Source: Chromera velia | Lineage: Eukaryota > Sar > Chromeraceae | Direction of reading: 5' to 3' | Assembly (NCBI GenBank): GCA_018398765.1 | Contig: JAHBMJ010000243.1 | Coordinates: 1-52,390 of the forward strand | DNA: 52,390 bases | Shown: positions 1-9,662 of the stretch, piece by piece | Layout of the letters: each line of letters starts with the position of its first letter | How positions within the stretch are numbered: the first letter of the stretch is position 1 | Notes under the pieces: generated by a model | Databases searched by the model: none | The model's input: only the letters and a program-made list of their open reading frames with translations | What the model was told of the DNA's origin: nothing | Program-made: the position numbers and the translations under genes

Positions 1-840
1 AGTTTAATTTGCATGCATGTGATGAAACAAGTTAAGCTCGGTCAAGCTCGTGGCCCCGCAATTGCCTGTGCTCAATTTTTCGCTTGCGCGGACCACCACA
101 AAATGGGCAAAGTGTGATGAAATTTGCTATATAATAATTCGGGACCGATACTCTCGGCCTGCAGAATCCTGCAGATGCCACATGATGCCACTGCATGCAT
201 CATGCATCGTCGATCGATCGTTGCGGGTCGATTGAACTTCGATGATTCGTGACATTTCGTGACTCTGCAAGGCAGTGCGATCATCGACCTCTGTGGGATT
301 CGATCTGCAGGTGGTATGTCACTTTACGTCGACTCTCGGGACTGATCGGGACTGTGCCATTCATTTCACAAGGCAAACTATACGTCTCTGGTAGCTGTGG
401 TGTACACGTGAGTCACTGTTGTCCCAAGGAATCAAGTAAAAACGCGGTCACAAAGCACTTTCGGATCGTCTGTGTACTTGGAGGTGTCTCGGTGTCTTCG
501 ATTTGTAGAGTCCGAGCTCGGTTGATCTTCGACCTTGATCGGAAACTTCGTTTACTCCTTTGTCAGGTTGCGGAACCAGGGAGGCATCTCTCATCTCTGC
601 TGGGTTCAAGCAAGGGAGAATTTCAGAGCCATATAGCGGCTTCGCGTGCGGTCTGTCTCGGTGACCTCGCCCGTTGCCGAACCTCTGCTTCAAGTCGCTG
701 CCGACTGAGTTTGGCTTTTCGTCTCGAGGGGAAGTCTCTTCTCTGGATCGCGTTCCTCTTGTTAGGGCTGGAAAAAGCTTCGTTCGCTGCTCGCTGCCCA
801 AGTCCTTCGTTCTCTGCAGGACTGTTTTGTCTCCAGTGCC
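1..840. other. 5' flank of the CBM20 gene, no gene recognised
   Basis: I see no convincing protein here. An open frame at 249-872 has no domain-like composition and runs into the start of the next gene in another frame. TGCATGCA occurs at 10-17 and 192-199, and several CGATCG palindromes lie at 211-230. In apicomplexans TGCATGCA is a known AP2-factor binding motif; a role here is inference. A TGCAG acceptor-like site near 814-818 could end a 5' UTR intron just before the ATG at 841. Confidence 0.4.
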
Positions 841-3256
841 ATGAGCGACCTGTCGCGAGTGTCTTCTCCTGAGGTCAGTGAGTGCCTGTGTGGAGACTTC
901 CCCCCAGCGGTGTTCAAAAGTTTACTCCTTGAAAGATTGTTTGCAAACCATCCGCTCATGAATTGACTCATGTGCGTTGTTTGATTTCCTGCAGAGATCT
1001 CTGAGGCCGGGTTCTGGTTGTCTCTCTGGTTGGAAATTTTGCTCGATTCATCGATCGTTCGTAATGGAGGCAAACGCGGGGGGCGGTGTGCTTTTTGCTT
1101 GCACTGGGGTGGAGCCTCGGGAGGGGCAGATGCTGGTGGTCGTTGGGAGCAGCTCTGAACTCGGAGAGTGGGACGCAAGTCGCAGTACCGCTCTCTACCG
1201 AGTGAAGAACCCTGCCTTCTCAGGAGTGTGGATGTCGTTTCCGATGCATCACACCACGTGCTCTCATGTGCGATTTCAGTTTGCCCTGGTCGAATTGGGC
1301 TCGTCATCGCGTGAAGCAATGCCTCTGTCCGATCATGGGTCGACTCAATGGTCTCAGAGCGCTTTCCAAGTCACCTCTGCACTCTCAGCAGCAGGTTCCC
1401 CGAACGGTCGAAGTCAGGACTGTTTTGGGTGCGTCTGGGAGCCTTTGGGGTGTGGGCCGCGGGAGGTGGAGGTTGTGAATGGTGGGTTTGCGTTGTTTGG
1501 TGGGCGATGGGGAGAGGGGGAGACGCAGGTGACTCCGTTAGCACTGGAAGACATGGTGTCAGCGCAACAGCACTTCGAAGTCTCTGAGCACCCGCCACCC
1601 TCTGTCTCCCCAGAGTTCGTACCCGAGACCGGCAGGGAGAAGGAGATAGGGGGAACGCATGGCGGAAAGAGCCTCGGGGGTCCTTGTGAGGGCCATTGTG
1701 TGGTCCGTGACGTCCCTGTAGAGAGTGACTCTGCCTCGCCTTCTCTCTCTGCACTGCCCTCTGTCCGCTCACACAGAGAGAGTGGAAAGGGAAAAGAGAC
1801 GGAGGGTGGAACGGGTCCGTATGTACAGTTTGAGAATGATCGTCTCATTTGCAGAGGCAGGGTGTCGTTGCAGCACGATGTTGAGAATGCGAACACTCTA
1901 ATTTCATCTGCTGAGTCTGCTGAGTGTGATGGGGTGTCTGTTTCTCGGGGTCGTCTTGAGACGTCTGCTTCTGTGTTTATGCGGAGGCAAGAGGGTGGGG
2001 TGAACGGACTGAAAAGAGGGTATGAAGACAGTGACAGTCATGAGGCACTCCGATTTGCACCTGCATCTCTGAAGAATGGGCGGGGGGTGGGCAGGAAAGA
2101 GTGGAATTTCCTGGGAGGGCCTGGGAAGAATGCAGGGGGTGTGAATGGTGTGACCGGTGGATGCGATGTTGTGCCTGGTTCTGGTCTGTTGGTCGGAGAG
2201 AGTGACTCGATCTCCCAACAGCTATCTGTAGAGGGGCAGTCGCTGTGCTCGTCTGCCGCGTGTGGGGGATCAAAACGCCGCCGTGTCTCTTCTCTTTCCG
2301 CTTCAGTTTCCGAATCGCAGTCAGACAAGGGAAGCCGTCAAGTGAATTTGGCGAGAGAAAGAAATGTTTCTGCACACACCTTTCCGACAGTCCCGCAACT
2401 TCCGAACACCCGTCTATCATCCTTCAACGATAGAGTGGCTGAGCAGGGCGGGGGGCATGAGACGAGTCATCGAGATCATTTGAAGAGAAAAGTTGAAGAA
2501 GTGGGAGAAGGGGGGGAGCAGGGAATGAACACGAGTCTTCAGAACGCAGACCTGTGTCTCCACGGCTGTTCTCGCAGTCACAACAAAGAGGGTGGCAGTG
2601 GGGACAAGGGTGTGTCCGTGAGGAGGGAAGGGGGAGAGAGAGGACACGTCGGGGAGGTCAACAGAGACAAGCACGGACGGATCCTCTGTAGACATGGACG
2701 CATTCGCTCACGATGCAAAGAGTGCGGAGGTGGGAGCATCTGTGAGCACGGCCGACGACGATACGAGTGCAAGGAGTGTGGAGGCAAGGGCATCTGTGAG
2801 CACGGCCGCATTCGCTCTCAGTGCAAAGAGTGCGGAGGTGCGAGCATCTGTGAGCACGGCCGCCGACGACGCGAGTGCAAGGAGTGTGGAGGGAAGGGCT
2901 TTTGTGAGCATGGTCGACAGCGCTCTCAGTGCAAGGAGTGTGGAGGGAAGGGCATCTGTGAGCACGGCCGCATTCGCTCTAAGTGCAAAGAGTGCGGAGG
3001 TGCGAGCATCTGTGAGCACGGCCGACGACAATACGACTGCAAGGAGTGTGGAGGGAAGGGCCTTTGTGAGCACGGCCGGAAGCGCTCACATTGCAAGGAG
3101 TGCGGGGGGAAGTGCATATGTGAGCACGGCAGGCAGCGCTCACGTTGCAAGGAGTGCGGAGGTGGGAGCATCTGTGAGCACGGCCGACGGCGCTCTCAGT
3201 GCAAAGAGTGCGGAGGAAAGTGCATCTGTGGGCACGGGCGCATTCGCTCTCAGTGA
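841..3256 (+). CDS. CBM20 starch-binding protein with C-terminal Cys/His repeats
   Basis: Two-exon model: 841-873 and 995-3256, 764 aa. Exon 1 ends at GTCAGT, exon 2 follows TTTCCTGCAG, and the frames match. A start at ATG 1064 (730 aa) is the single-exon alternative. Residues about 37-150 resemble a carbohydrate-binding module 20: a beta strand ending in VVVGSSSELGEWD, then FALVELG. CBM20 binds starch or glycogen; no catalytic domain is visible, so the role may be targeting or scaffolding on storage polysaccharide. The middle (about 150-570) is Ser/Gly/Glu-rich and probably disordered, with a basic GSKRRRV patch near 435. From residue 574 come 18-residue repeats with C-x-H-x6-C-x2-C, able to bind zinc in principle. 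A TGA at 3254-3256 ends the protein inside repeat 11 although the repeats continue in frame. No signal peptide is obvious. The domain call is fairly secure; the cellular role is unknown. Confidence 0.7.
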
Positions 3257-3470
3257 AAAGAGTGCGGAGGTGGGAGCATCTGTGAGCATGGCCGACGACG
3301 ATGCGGGTGCAAGGAGTGTGGAGGGAAAAGCATGTGTGAGCACGGCCGCCAGCGCTCACGGTGCAAGGAGTGCGGATGGAAGAGCATTTGTGAGCATGGA
3401 CACATTCGGTCACGTTGTAATATCTGCGGAGGGAAGGGCTTCTGCATTCATGACAAAGACTTTCGATCCT
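2681..3470 (+). repeat. 54-bp coding tandem repeat array (14 units plus a remnant)
   Basis: Fourteen 54-bp units, each encoding a version of ICEHGRxRSxCKECGGxx, run from 2681 to about 3436, followed by a degenerate unit (FCIHD). Cys and His positions are nearly invariant while the residues between (RIRS, RRRR, RQRS) and the last two (GS, KG, AS) vary in an ordered way. Because 54 is a multiple of three, other frames and the minus strand also stay open across the array; these are shadows. Confidence 0.9.
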
Positions 3471-3514
3471 CCAACGAGTGTAATCTGATTTCCTCCGCAG
3501 ACTGTGCACCTTGA
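3257..3514 (+). pseudogene. In-frame continuation of the Cys/His repeats beyond the TGA
   Basis: Directly after the TGA at 3254-3256 the frame stays open to the next TGA at 3512-3514. It encodes the rest of repeat 11, repeats 12-14 and a tail ending NLISSADCAP. Where other repeats have CAG-TGC-AAA, repeat 11 has CAG-TGA-AAA, so one C-to-A change explains the stop. The stretch was probably the original C-terminus. Whether it is still made (readthrough, another allele, sequencing error) cannot be read from this sequence. Confidence 0.75.
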
Positions 3515-4680
3515 CTTTCCAGTTGGCGGTTCCCGCCTATTTTCTCTTCTCTTCCTTTTTCCCTGTCTCTGTTGATTGGAACATGCAAACAAGCAGACCT
3601 TATGATCTGTTTGACCTGAGACGAAAGGGATCGAGCAATCGGGTTCTGACTGTCCTCTGTACTTTTCGGTCTTCTTTCTCCTCGTTTGTTTGCGAGGGAT
3701 GGATGGATGTGTGGGTTTGGGAAGACCATCAAGAGACAAGAGTGGTGGGAGCTANGGGGGGGGGGGGGGGACAGACGTGGAACAGCAGAAAGGCAGTTGC
3801 TTGGGGACCACGATTCCGTTTTCTTCATTTCTCGTTGTTTTTTTTTCCTTCTCGTGATTGAAGATTCGGGACGTTCCTTCCACAGTGACTCTCTCTGCTT
3901 TCTTCCCTTCTTACTTTGCTTCTTTGGGGCCGGGTCTTTTCCTCCCCTCAGCTCCGTCTGCTTGCACTGTTGCCTTCCCTTTTCCGAGAAATTGTTTTGA
4001 TCGATTAGTTCTCGGAGACTCCATTTGTCATCCATTGACCTTCTTCTTCTTCCGCAGCGGACCTCTCTTTATTCTGTCCAGGCATCTTTGCCATGCATTG
4101 TTTGTCTAGTTGTTGCATCTTCTTGTCCCTGTATATTTGGGCATCTTCTCTCTAGAGGATCGTCTGTATCTTATGTGTGTGTTTCTAGATCGGGATTGGC
4201 GCTTAATCCATTGATCGTCTGTCGATCATCTTTCTTCTTGTCCGTCCCTGTCATGCTTTGTTTGACAATTCATGCGTTCCCTTTGCATGTCCTTGCGCTC
4301 CGCTTCATGCTTTCTTTCTCTCTCTTTGTCCCTCTCCCCCTTTCCCTGTGTGTGCATGTAAATGCGTATGTGCATGTCGTTGTCGGTGCAGTTGCCCCTT
4401 GGTTTTTGTTTTTACCGTCTGTCTGCCAGACTGAAAGTTTCTGTCTCGCACGGTCATTATTGTCATTTTCTCTTGTGTCTTCCTCGAAAGGGAGATCCAC
4501 AACTCCACTCACACTGGCGGGCAGAGCTATTGACTGCTCAGGTACAGGGGTCCACCCACCTTTGCTGTGTCAGGTAAATCACGATTCACTATTGTTTGTG
4601 CAGCACAGTGTCACGTCTGTGTTATCGTTTGATTCTGGAACTTTCAAACCGTCACAATCATTCGAGTGACCAATTGATGT
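3515..4680. other. Pyrimidine-rich gene-free stretch with an ambiguous base
   Basis: The plus strand is strongly T/C-rich over more than 1 kb. Open frames such as 4025-4669 give only Leu/Ser/Phe/Cys-rich translations without domain character, as expected from a pyrimidine tract. An N at 3755 followed by about 15 G marks an unresolved homopolymer. The stretch may be 3' UTR, intron or intergenic DNA. Confidence 0.5.
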
Positions 4681-5400
4681 AATTAAAACAGTGAGGTCAC
4701 GATCACGGTTCTTTCTTTGATACCATCACAATGATATGAACTCCGTTTTTGTTTTTTTACTTGTATTCACGGTCTGCATGATGTATGCACCTTGATTTTT
4801 TCAACTTGAATTGAATTTAATTGAGGTGGTTCAGGCCGGTGAGCTTGCGATATATATGATTGGGCTTGAGATCTAGCCTGAGATATACTTAGAGATATAT
4901 ATATTTATTCTTATACGGTTTTTTCATTAGACATATCCAGGGACGTCTAGTGTTTTCTTTTATTTTTTTTCTTTTCGAGTCTCTCTTTTTCTCTGCTAAA
5001 TTAAGTTCTCTAGGAAGTTGTTAAAATTTTTAATATATCTATCTACATCCTAAACACCTAAACGCACGTTAAAAATTTGGATATATCCTAACTTTTTATA
5101 ACTTTTTGATATGTTGGAACCATCAAATTAGAATTGTGGGGGGCGAAGGCAGTAAAGCCCTTGATCGATCTACAGTTTACACAAGAGCACTCTATTACAT
5201 TAAACACTCGATTACCAAAGCTAGCAATAAAGTGGAAGTACTCAAAAAATATGAACAAAAATATAATTATATCTTTGCTAATTAAAGTAACGTTTTACGG
5301 TTTTATAGTTTCATTTAGTTTCATTATACACAGTAAAGATTATAAAATGAAACTTTGAACTTTATGTTTCATTTTTATTAGTATTATCATAAATCATATT

Positions 5401-5422
5401 CTAGGCTAGGCCCTAGAGCCTA
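5401..5422. repeat. Imperfect palindrome of CTAGGC/GCCTAG motifs
   Basis: CTAGGCT at one end is complementary to AGCCTAG at the other, around a GGCCC core. Similar TAGGC or CCTAG words recur near 11669, 11891 and 51990, hinting at a shared repeat family. That link is inference. Confidence 0.5.
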
Positions 5423-5742
5423 GATATAAGTTATGAAGATTTTTATCCGTCGGCGTAACTTTCTCGGTCCTTTTAAAGACTCCTTTGATCAGTGCTCAGT
5501 AATTTTCTCAGTTAGGTTTGATCCAGGGGGCATAACTTTTTCGGTAGGGTTTGATTCGAGGGCGGTCGGTGGTAGTGGGTGGGCGAGCCACAGGCGCCGA
5601 AGGTGCCCAAACATGCGCTGCCCTGCATCGGAGCGCGCCTGGCGCTCGCGCCCAGAGCCTCGTGCGGATGTTAGAAATTTCCCAGGGCCCATGCATATTG
5701 TATGTCCCAGAATTTTTGTACCTGCAAAATCAGTGCCAAGCT

Positions 5743-5775
5743 GCCCTCTGAGGATGAATTTATGCCTCAGAGGGC
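5743..5775. repeat. Perfect 11-bp hairpin
   Basis: GCCCTCTGAGG at 5743-5753 is the exact reverse complement of CCTCAGAGGGC at 5765-5775, separated by an 11-nt AT-rich loop. No T-run follows and no gene ends nearby, so a terminator role is unlikely. It may be an end or internal structure of a transposon relic. Confidence 0.7.
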
Positions 5776-6602
5776 GCGTCATAGTGTTATTTACGGTGTT
5801 GCACCTAGTGTTGCACACGGTTGTTCATGCAGCGTTGTTTAGAGAGTGTGGAGCACTGTGTCATGTTGAATTCTGACCGTAAACGCGGGAAAAAAAGAAA
5901 GAAACATTTTTTTCCACCACATTCATGCTCAAAGTCTGAACGTTGACTGCCCAATTCTTTGTGGATCTCTTTTTTCAAAACGACCGCCTAAGTTGTGACG
6001 TTTGCGTGATCTAACTTGTGTATGCAGACTGACTATGACTACGTAAAGCATGAAAAGAACTGAAGAGAACTGAGTAGCGTTTCCCCTTCTAACTTCTTCA
6101 ACTTCTTGGTAGAGATCACCTCAACTTATGCTGCAACTATGCTGCAGTTTTCATCCTTCTTTCTCACTTTAAAAAACGCACTGGCTGACCATTTTGTTCC
6201 TTTGAACAAGCAAGCGAAGATTTAAGCCGTGCATGACTTAATTTTTCGTGAACATACATTGTAAGGCCGGCATGGATCATCCAAACGACTTGGCAGGCAG
6301 AGGCAGATCTGGAGCTCTTCTCTCCCTCCAGCAACCATGTCAACATGGCTCTAACCCTGAAGGAAGCTTGGACTCTTCGTACCTTTCTTCTCTCCTGCTT
6401 CGGAATTAACGACGCCCCTTCTGCCATCACTTTAGCGTCGGTGAAACCCCTCTCTACCAACTTTACTTCCACCCAACCTCCCGCAACCAGTATTTCCCTT
6501 TCCAACTCTGTTTCCAAAGGATCTCCCTGAACAAACCCTTCCCTCCCTCTCTTTCAACAGTCCGGGCAGACATCTAAACGCCAAGTGCAGCCAACAATGT
6601 AG

Positions 6603-7313
6603 CACATCCTCCAAAAGTTCGCACAGGGGGGGGCCAAGAAGCCGAAGACAGGGAATGAGAAGGAAGAATCGTTTTCCAACAAACCCAAGGGGACCGTAGG
6701 GTCAAAAAAACTGACGAGAGAGGAGATCATGCAGAAAAGGGACGTGGTTTGTCTGCTTGATGAACTTCAGAAAGTGAAAGACATTGAGCTCCTCCTAGGT
6801 CCTGAAGCCATCTACTGTAAACCGGAAATTGGATTGTGCAGGCGCTTTACGCTCCTTGTTGCAGTACTTATGTTTGCAAGTTTGTTTGTAGTTGTGTTGG
6901 TAGACTTGGGTCTGCCTACCATGATCGTCGTTCTCTATGTGTATGTCCATGAGCCTTTGAATGTATGGACGAACCTTGAGTATTTCCAGTTCGAGGCAAC
7001 TCGGACTGGAGTACTTATGGCTCCTACTGCAGACCTCCCTCACGAGAGGCTGCGAAAAAGGGGACCAGGGGCCTCGTTTTTCCTTCTCGGCTGGGTTGGG
7101 GGGGCAATCTTTGCTTCCGTGGGACGTGGTCTCCTCTTGGTGGGGTGGGGGGCAGCGGCAGCAAAGCCCCTGCCCCTCTGGCTGATGCTGCCTGAGCATG
7201 TCAGACTTTATGCTGGCTTTGTTGGCTTCCCTGCTGGGGCTTTAGCTTTTTCTCTCTGGCTGTTTGTGCTGCTGTTGTTACTGGGTAGGGAAGGGAAGAA
7301 ACAGCGGGTGTAG
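6603..7313 (+). pseudogene. Open fragment upstream of the helicase relic, possibly part of it
   Basis: A frame open for about 710 nt. It starts with a Lys-rich, coding-like segment (AKKPKTGNEKEESF, then KKLTREEIMQKRDVVCLLDE) and continues into hydrophobic stretches that could be chance or membrane segments. It lies in the same frame as the helicase motif III block at 7495-7620, from which it is separated by a stop and about 180 nt. It may be a decayed 5' part of the same gene, but I recognise no helicase motif in it. An independent small membrane protein is the alternative. Confidence 0.3.
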
Positions 7314-7494
7314 CATCACCTGGGGGCCTGCTTGCGCGGCCTGTTCGTCTTTCTTTTGATGCTGAACATCTCAATTTTGAAGACCAACACCCTCGGTGAG
7401 TGTGAAAGCCAATGGCTGTGCAGTCTTGAACGTGAGAACTGCTCAAAGCGATCATCGTCCGACTGAATCCTATTTCCACTCTCCCTTCTCTCAG

Positions 7495-8320
7495 ACAGTA
7501 CCTCGAAGTTCGTGCTTGTCGGGAACCATCGACAGCTCCCCCCATACACCTCAAGCCAGTATGCCGAAGAAGCAAGAGGGTGTCGGTATCTTCACATACG
7601 CTAGGAGGAGGACAGCAGCTCCCAAAAAGTCTCTGTCGTAAAACTAGTCAAGCAGCACCGACAGGATCCCCCGCTCTCCGCCCTTACTCGCCTACAGTAC
7701 GGTGAGGACCTGCAGGATGACTCTCGAGAGTCTTGCAAATCGAAAGCCTCATCCATCCCGTTTTTGGCGTTTTCCCTCCGGTCGCTTTCATCGATATCCA
7801 AGGAGGAAAGTTGGTGAAGAAAGTCAGCAAGAAAGCCAAGGGAAAGTCTTGCCAAAATTCTGAGGAAGAGAGTGCTATCGTCGAGATGGTCGCCGCCTTT
7901 GCCCTTCTACACCAGCAGATAAACGCCAACCGTCCATACACTAGACAATCAACTTCCTCCACTGGAAGACATGCTGGTCGTGCTGACCTTCTACAATGCC
8001 GCCCGCGAAGAGATTAAAGAACAAATCAAGAATTTGAACCTCTCGCCCGTGCAAGTCAGAAATATCGATGCCTACCAAGCGTAAGAGAAGGACTGCGTGC
8101 TTCTGTCAACAACCTGAATCACAAATGAGAAATTAAGCATATGACGAGTTTCTTACAGCTCATGCAACAGTGCAAGAACACCAAAAAGGAGAAGGATGTG
8201 AAGCAAAAAGTTCTGGGGTTCTCGGACTTGCGCTATAGAGTGAACACCGCCATATCGAGGCCCAAGAGACATTTTTACTTCTTTGGAAACGAAAGAACAC
8301 TAACCACATTCGAGCCCGGC
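7495..8320 (+). pseudogene. Broken UPF1/DNA2-type SF1 helicase, C-terminal half
   Basis: Superfamily 1 helicase motifs appear in the right order but in different frames. KFVLVGNHRQLPPYTSS at 7506-7556 is motif III (VGDxxQLPP) with D replaced by N. LTRLQYG near 7684 recalls LxxQYRM. PVAFIDIQGG with SEEESAIVEMV lies in frame 2 around 7779-7900. VLTFYNAAREEIKEQI starts near 7977 in frame 3. VRNIDAYQA is followed by TAA at 8082 exactly where families have Q-G-x-EKD, and EKDCVLLST continues after it. Motif VI, LRYRVNTAISRPKRHFYFFG, is at about 8225-8290 in frame 2. At least two frame changes and internal stops make it a pseudogene. Intact relatives unwind nucleic acids with ATP; motifs I and II were not found upstream. 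Introns could explain some frame changes but not the stops inside motifs. Confidence 0.75.
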
Positions 8321-9396
8321 GCCCACTCTAAAGATGTACGTCGATCTCCTCCCTGCAGAAGAACAACGCCATCCATGTTGTGTAAGTGGGCAAGAGTGCT
8401 GCTGAGTCGCTTTTTAGCGACTCCAAGTTAGTCTGGTGGGACTTGTTTGGTCACTTGCTGAAGAATCCGGGTATCGATCGGGAGGAGTCTGATCATATAG
8501 ATCCTTCCACGGCTCAGCAGAGTGTCTACCTACCAGGATTGCTTCATGTGGGAGTTCCAAGCGAACTCTCATATCCCAGCTTCGGTCCTATAATGCAGAA
8601 AAAACTCCACCGACATGCAGCGCCTCCGTTGGCGGGGGTAACTCCCGAAAAAGATATCGAGGCGGGTCCTCTTCATAGAGGTCGAGAGTCAGAGGGGGCA
8701 GCTAAAGCACTGGGGGGATATGCGGTAAGGGGGGAGTCTGCTGCTTCCCCCGGCCCCTGGTGTTGGCAAGGCGACGGGGTGGCCCTCAGAGCCCTCTAAT
8801 TTGTGGACCAGCTCTTCCATGGAGAGTAAGGGAGCGGACCTCCAAGTCAAGGACAATCGAAGACAATTAAGGTAAGACTGGCCGGCCAACCAAAATTGAC
8901 AGAAGTGGTATATGAGTGCTGAATACAGAGAAAAAACATCCGAACCAGTGAGGCAATAGAATTTAAATACAGAGAGGGATACGCTCTCGTAACTGTTTTT
9001 TTCTCTGTGCATTTTTGAGATGATTGAATTTTTCTAGTCCAGTGAAGCTTGACTGCATACCCCATAAAGCATATCATATTCTCATACTTTGTACACATTG
9101 TTCTCAAATTCTAATTTCTCTTACTGAATTCCAGTTGTATGTGCTTTTTGACTCGAGTTTGTTACCACTATGAATACAGAAGACTCTCTTGCAACGTTCT
9201 CGGTGCACAGTGTGACTGCAGTGCTTGATTGCATGTCCTCTCCATTTTGCCTTACATCCATCACTTTGATTCTGTGAAGATTGCCTCCATTGAATGTTAT
9301 GAATCTCTTTGTTTCTCCTTGGTTCCTGCTCTTGTACTATATTATCAGTAGGTTAACTCGTTAATCATTATGGTATCATTATAGTGACTATAAAAT
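8321..9396. other. Gene-free or decayed DNA downstream of the helicase relic
   Basis: An open frame at 8386-8799 begins with a segment (ESLFSDSKLVWWDLFGHLL) that could be a leftover helicase tail, then loses protein character. The rest to 9396 is AT-rich and shows no gene, RNA or repeat that I recognise. Confidence 0.35.
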
Positions 9397-9573
9397 CTTC
9401 ATAATCATTATGGGTGGTCTTATGAAAAAAATGAGAATTTAAAGGAGTTTTATAGCTAAAAAGATTCATCTTTATGAGACAAATCAACTTGTTTAAACCG
9501 TTTTTTGAGAAAGTGATATTTGGGTGAGAAATCGGCTTCCAAAGTTAGGTGACCCCCCATAATCATTGTAAAA
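9397..9573. mobile_element. MITE-like element with terminal inverted repeats
   Basis: The left end carries CATAATCATTATGGGTGGTC (from 9400). The right end, near 9551-9573, carries GACCCCCCATAATCATTGTA, whose reverse complement matches the left end at about 16 of 20 positions. The interior of about 130 bp is AT-rich and non-coding. More ATTATGA words lie outside both ends, so target-site duplications are unclear. Size, inverted ends and lack of coding fit a miniature inverted-repeat element. Confidence 0.45.
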
Positions 9574-9662
9574 TCCAGAGTCATTATGAAAATTCATAAT
9601 TATTATGAAAGTACCCCTTTGAGTTAACCCACTGATGATGTTTTCCTAAAAATTCTATGCAG

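Larger units (their letters stand above)
4681..6602. other. AT-rich intergenic DNA with short inverted repeats
   Basis: No gene recognised. 4830-5430 is AT-rich with ATATAT runs. At 5440-5565 related phrases recur (AACTTTCTCGGT, AATTTTCTCAGTTAGGTTTG, AACTTTTTCGGTAGGGTTTG), suggesting decayed repeats. An open frame at 5434-5876 reads across these repeats and the hairpin at 5743-5775 and has no protein-like character. Confidence 0.4.

Noticed and set aside
249-872. 207-residue open frame upstream of the CBM20 gene
   Set aside because: No domain, biased composition, and it overlaps the better-supported start and intron of the CBM20 gene in another frame.
3254-3256. UGA reassigned to Cys or Trp in the nuclear code
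   Set aside because: TGA is the natural stop of PPME1 and of the continued repeat frame itself, so general reassignment does not fit.
2708-3509. Long antisense and alternate-frame open frames over the repeat array
   Set aside because: They exist only because the 54-bp unit is a multiple of three; the Cys/His frame is the one with conserved spacing.
5434-5876. 147-residue open frame
   Set aside because: It spans decayed repeats and a perfect hairpin and has no protein-like pattern.
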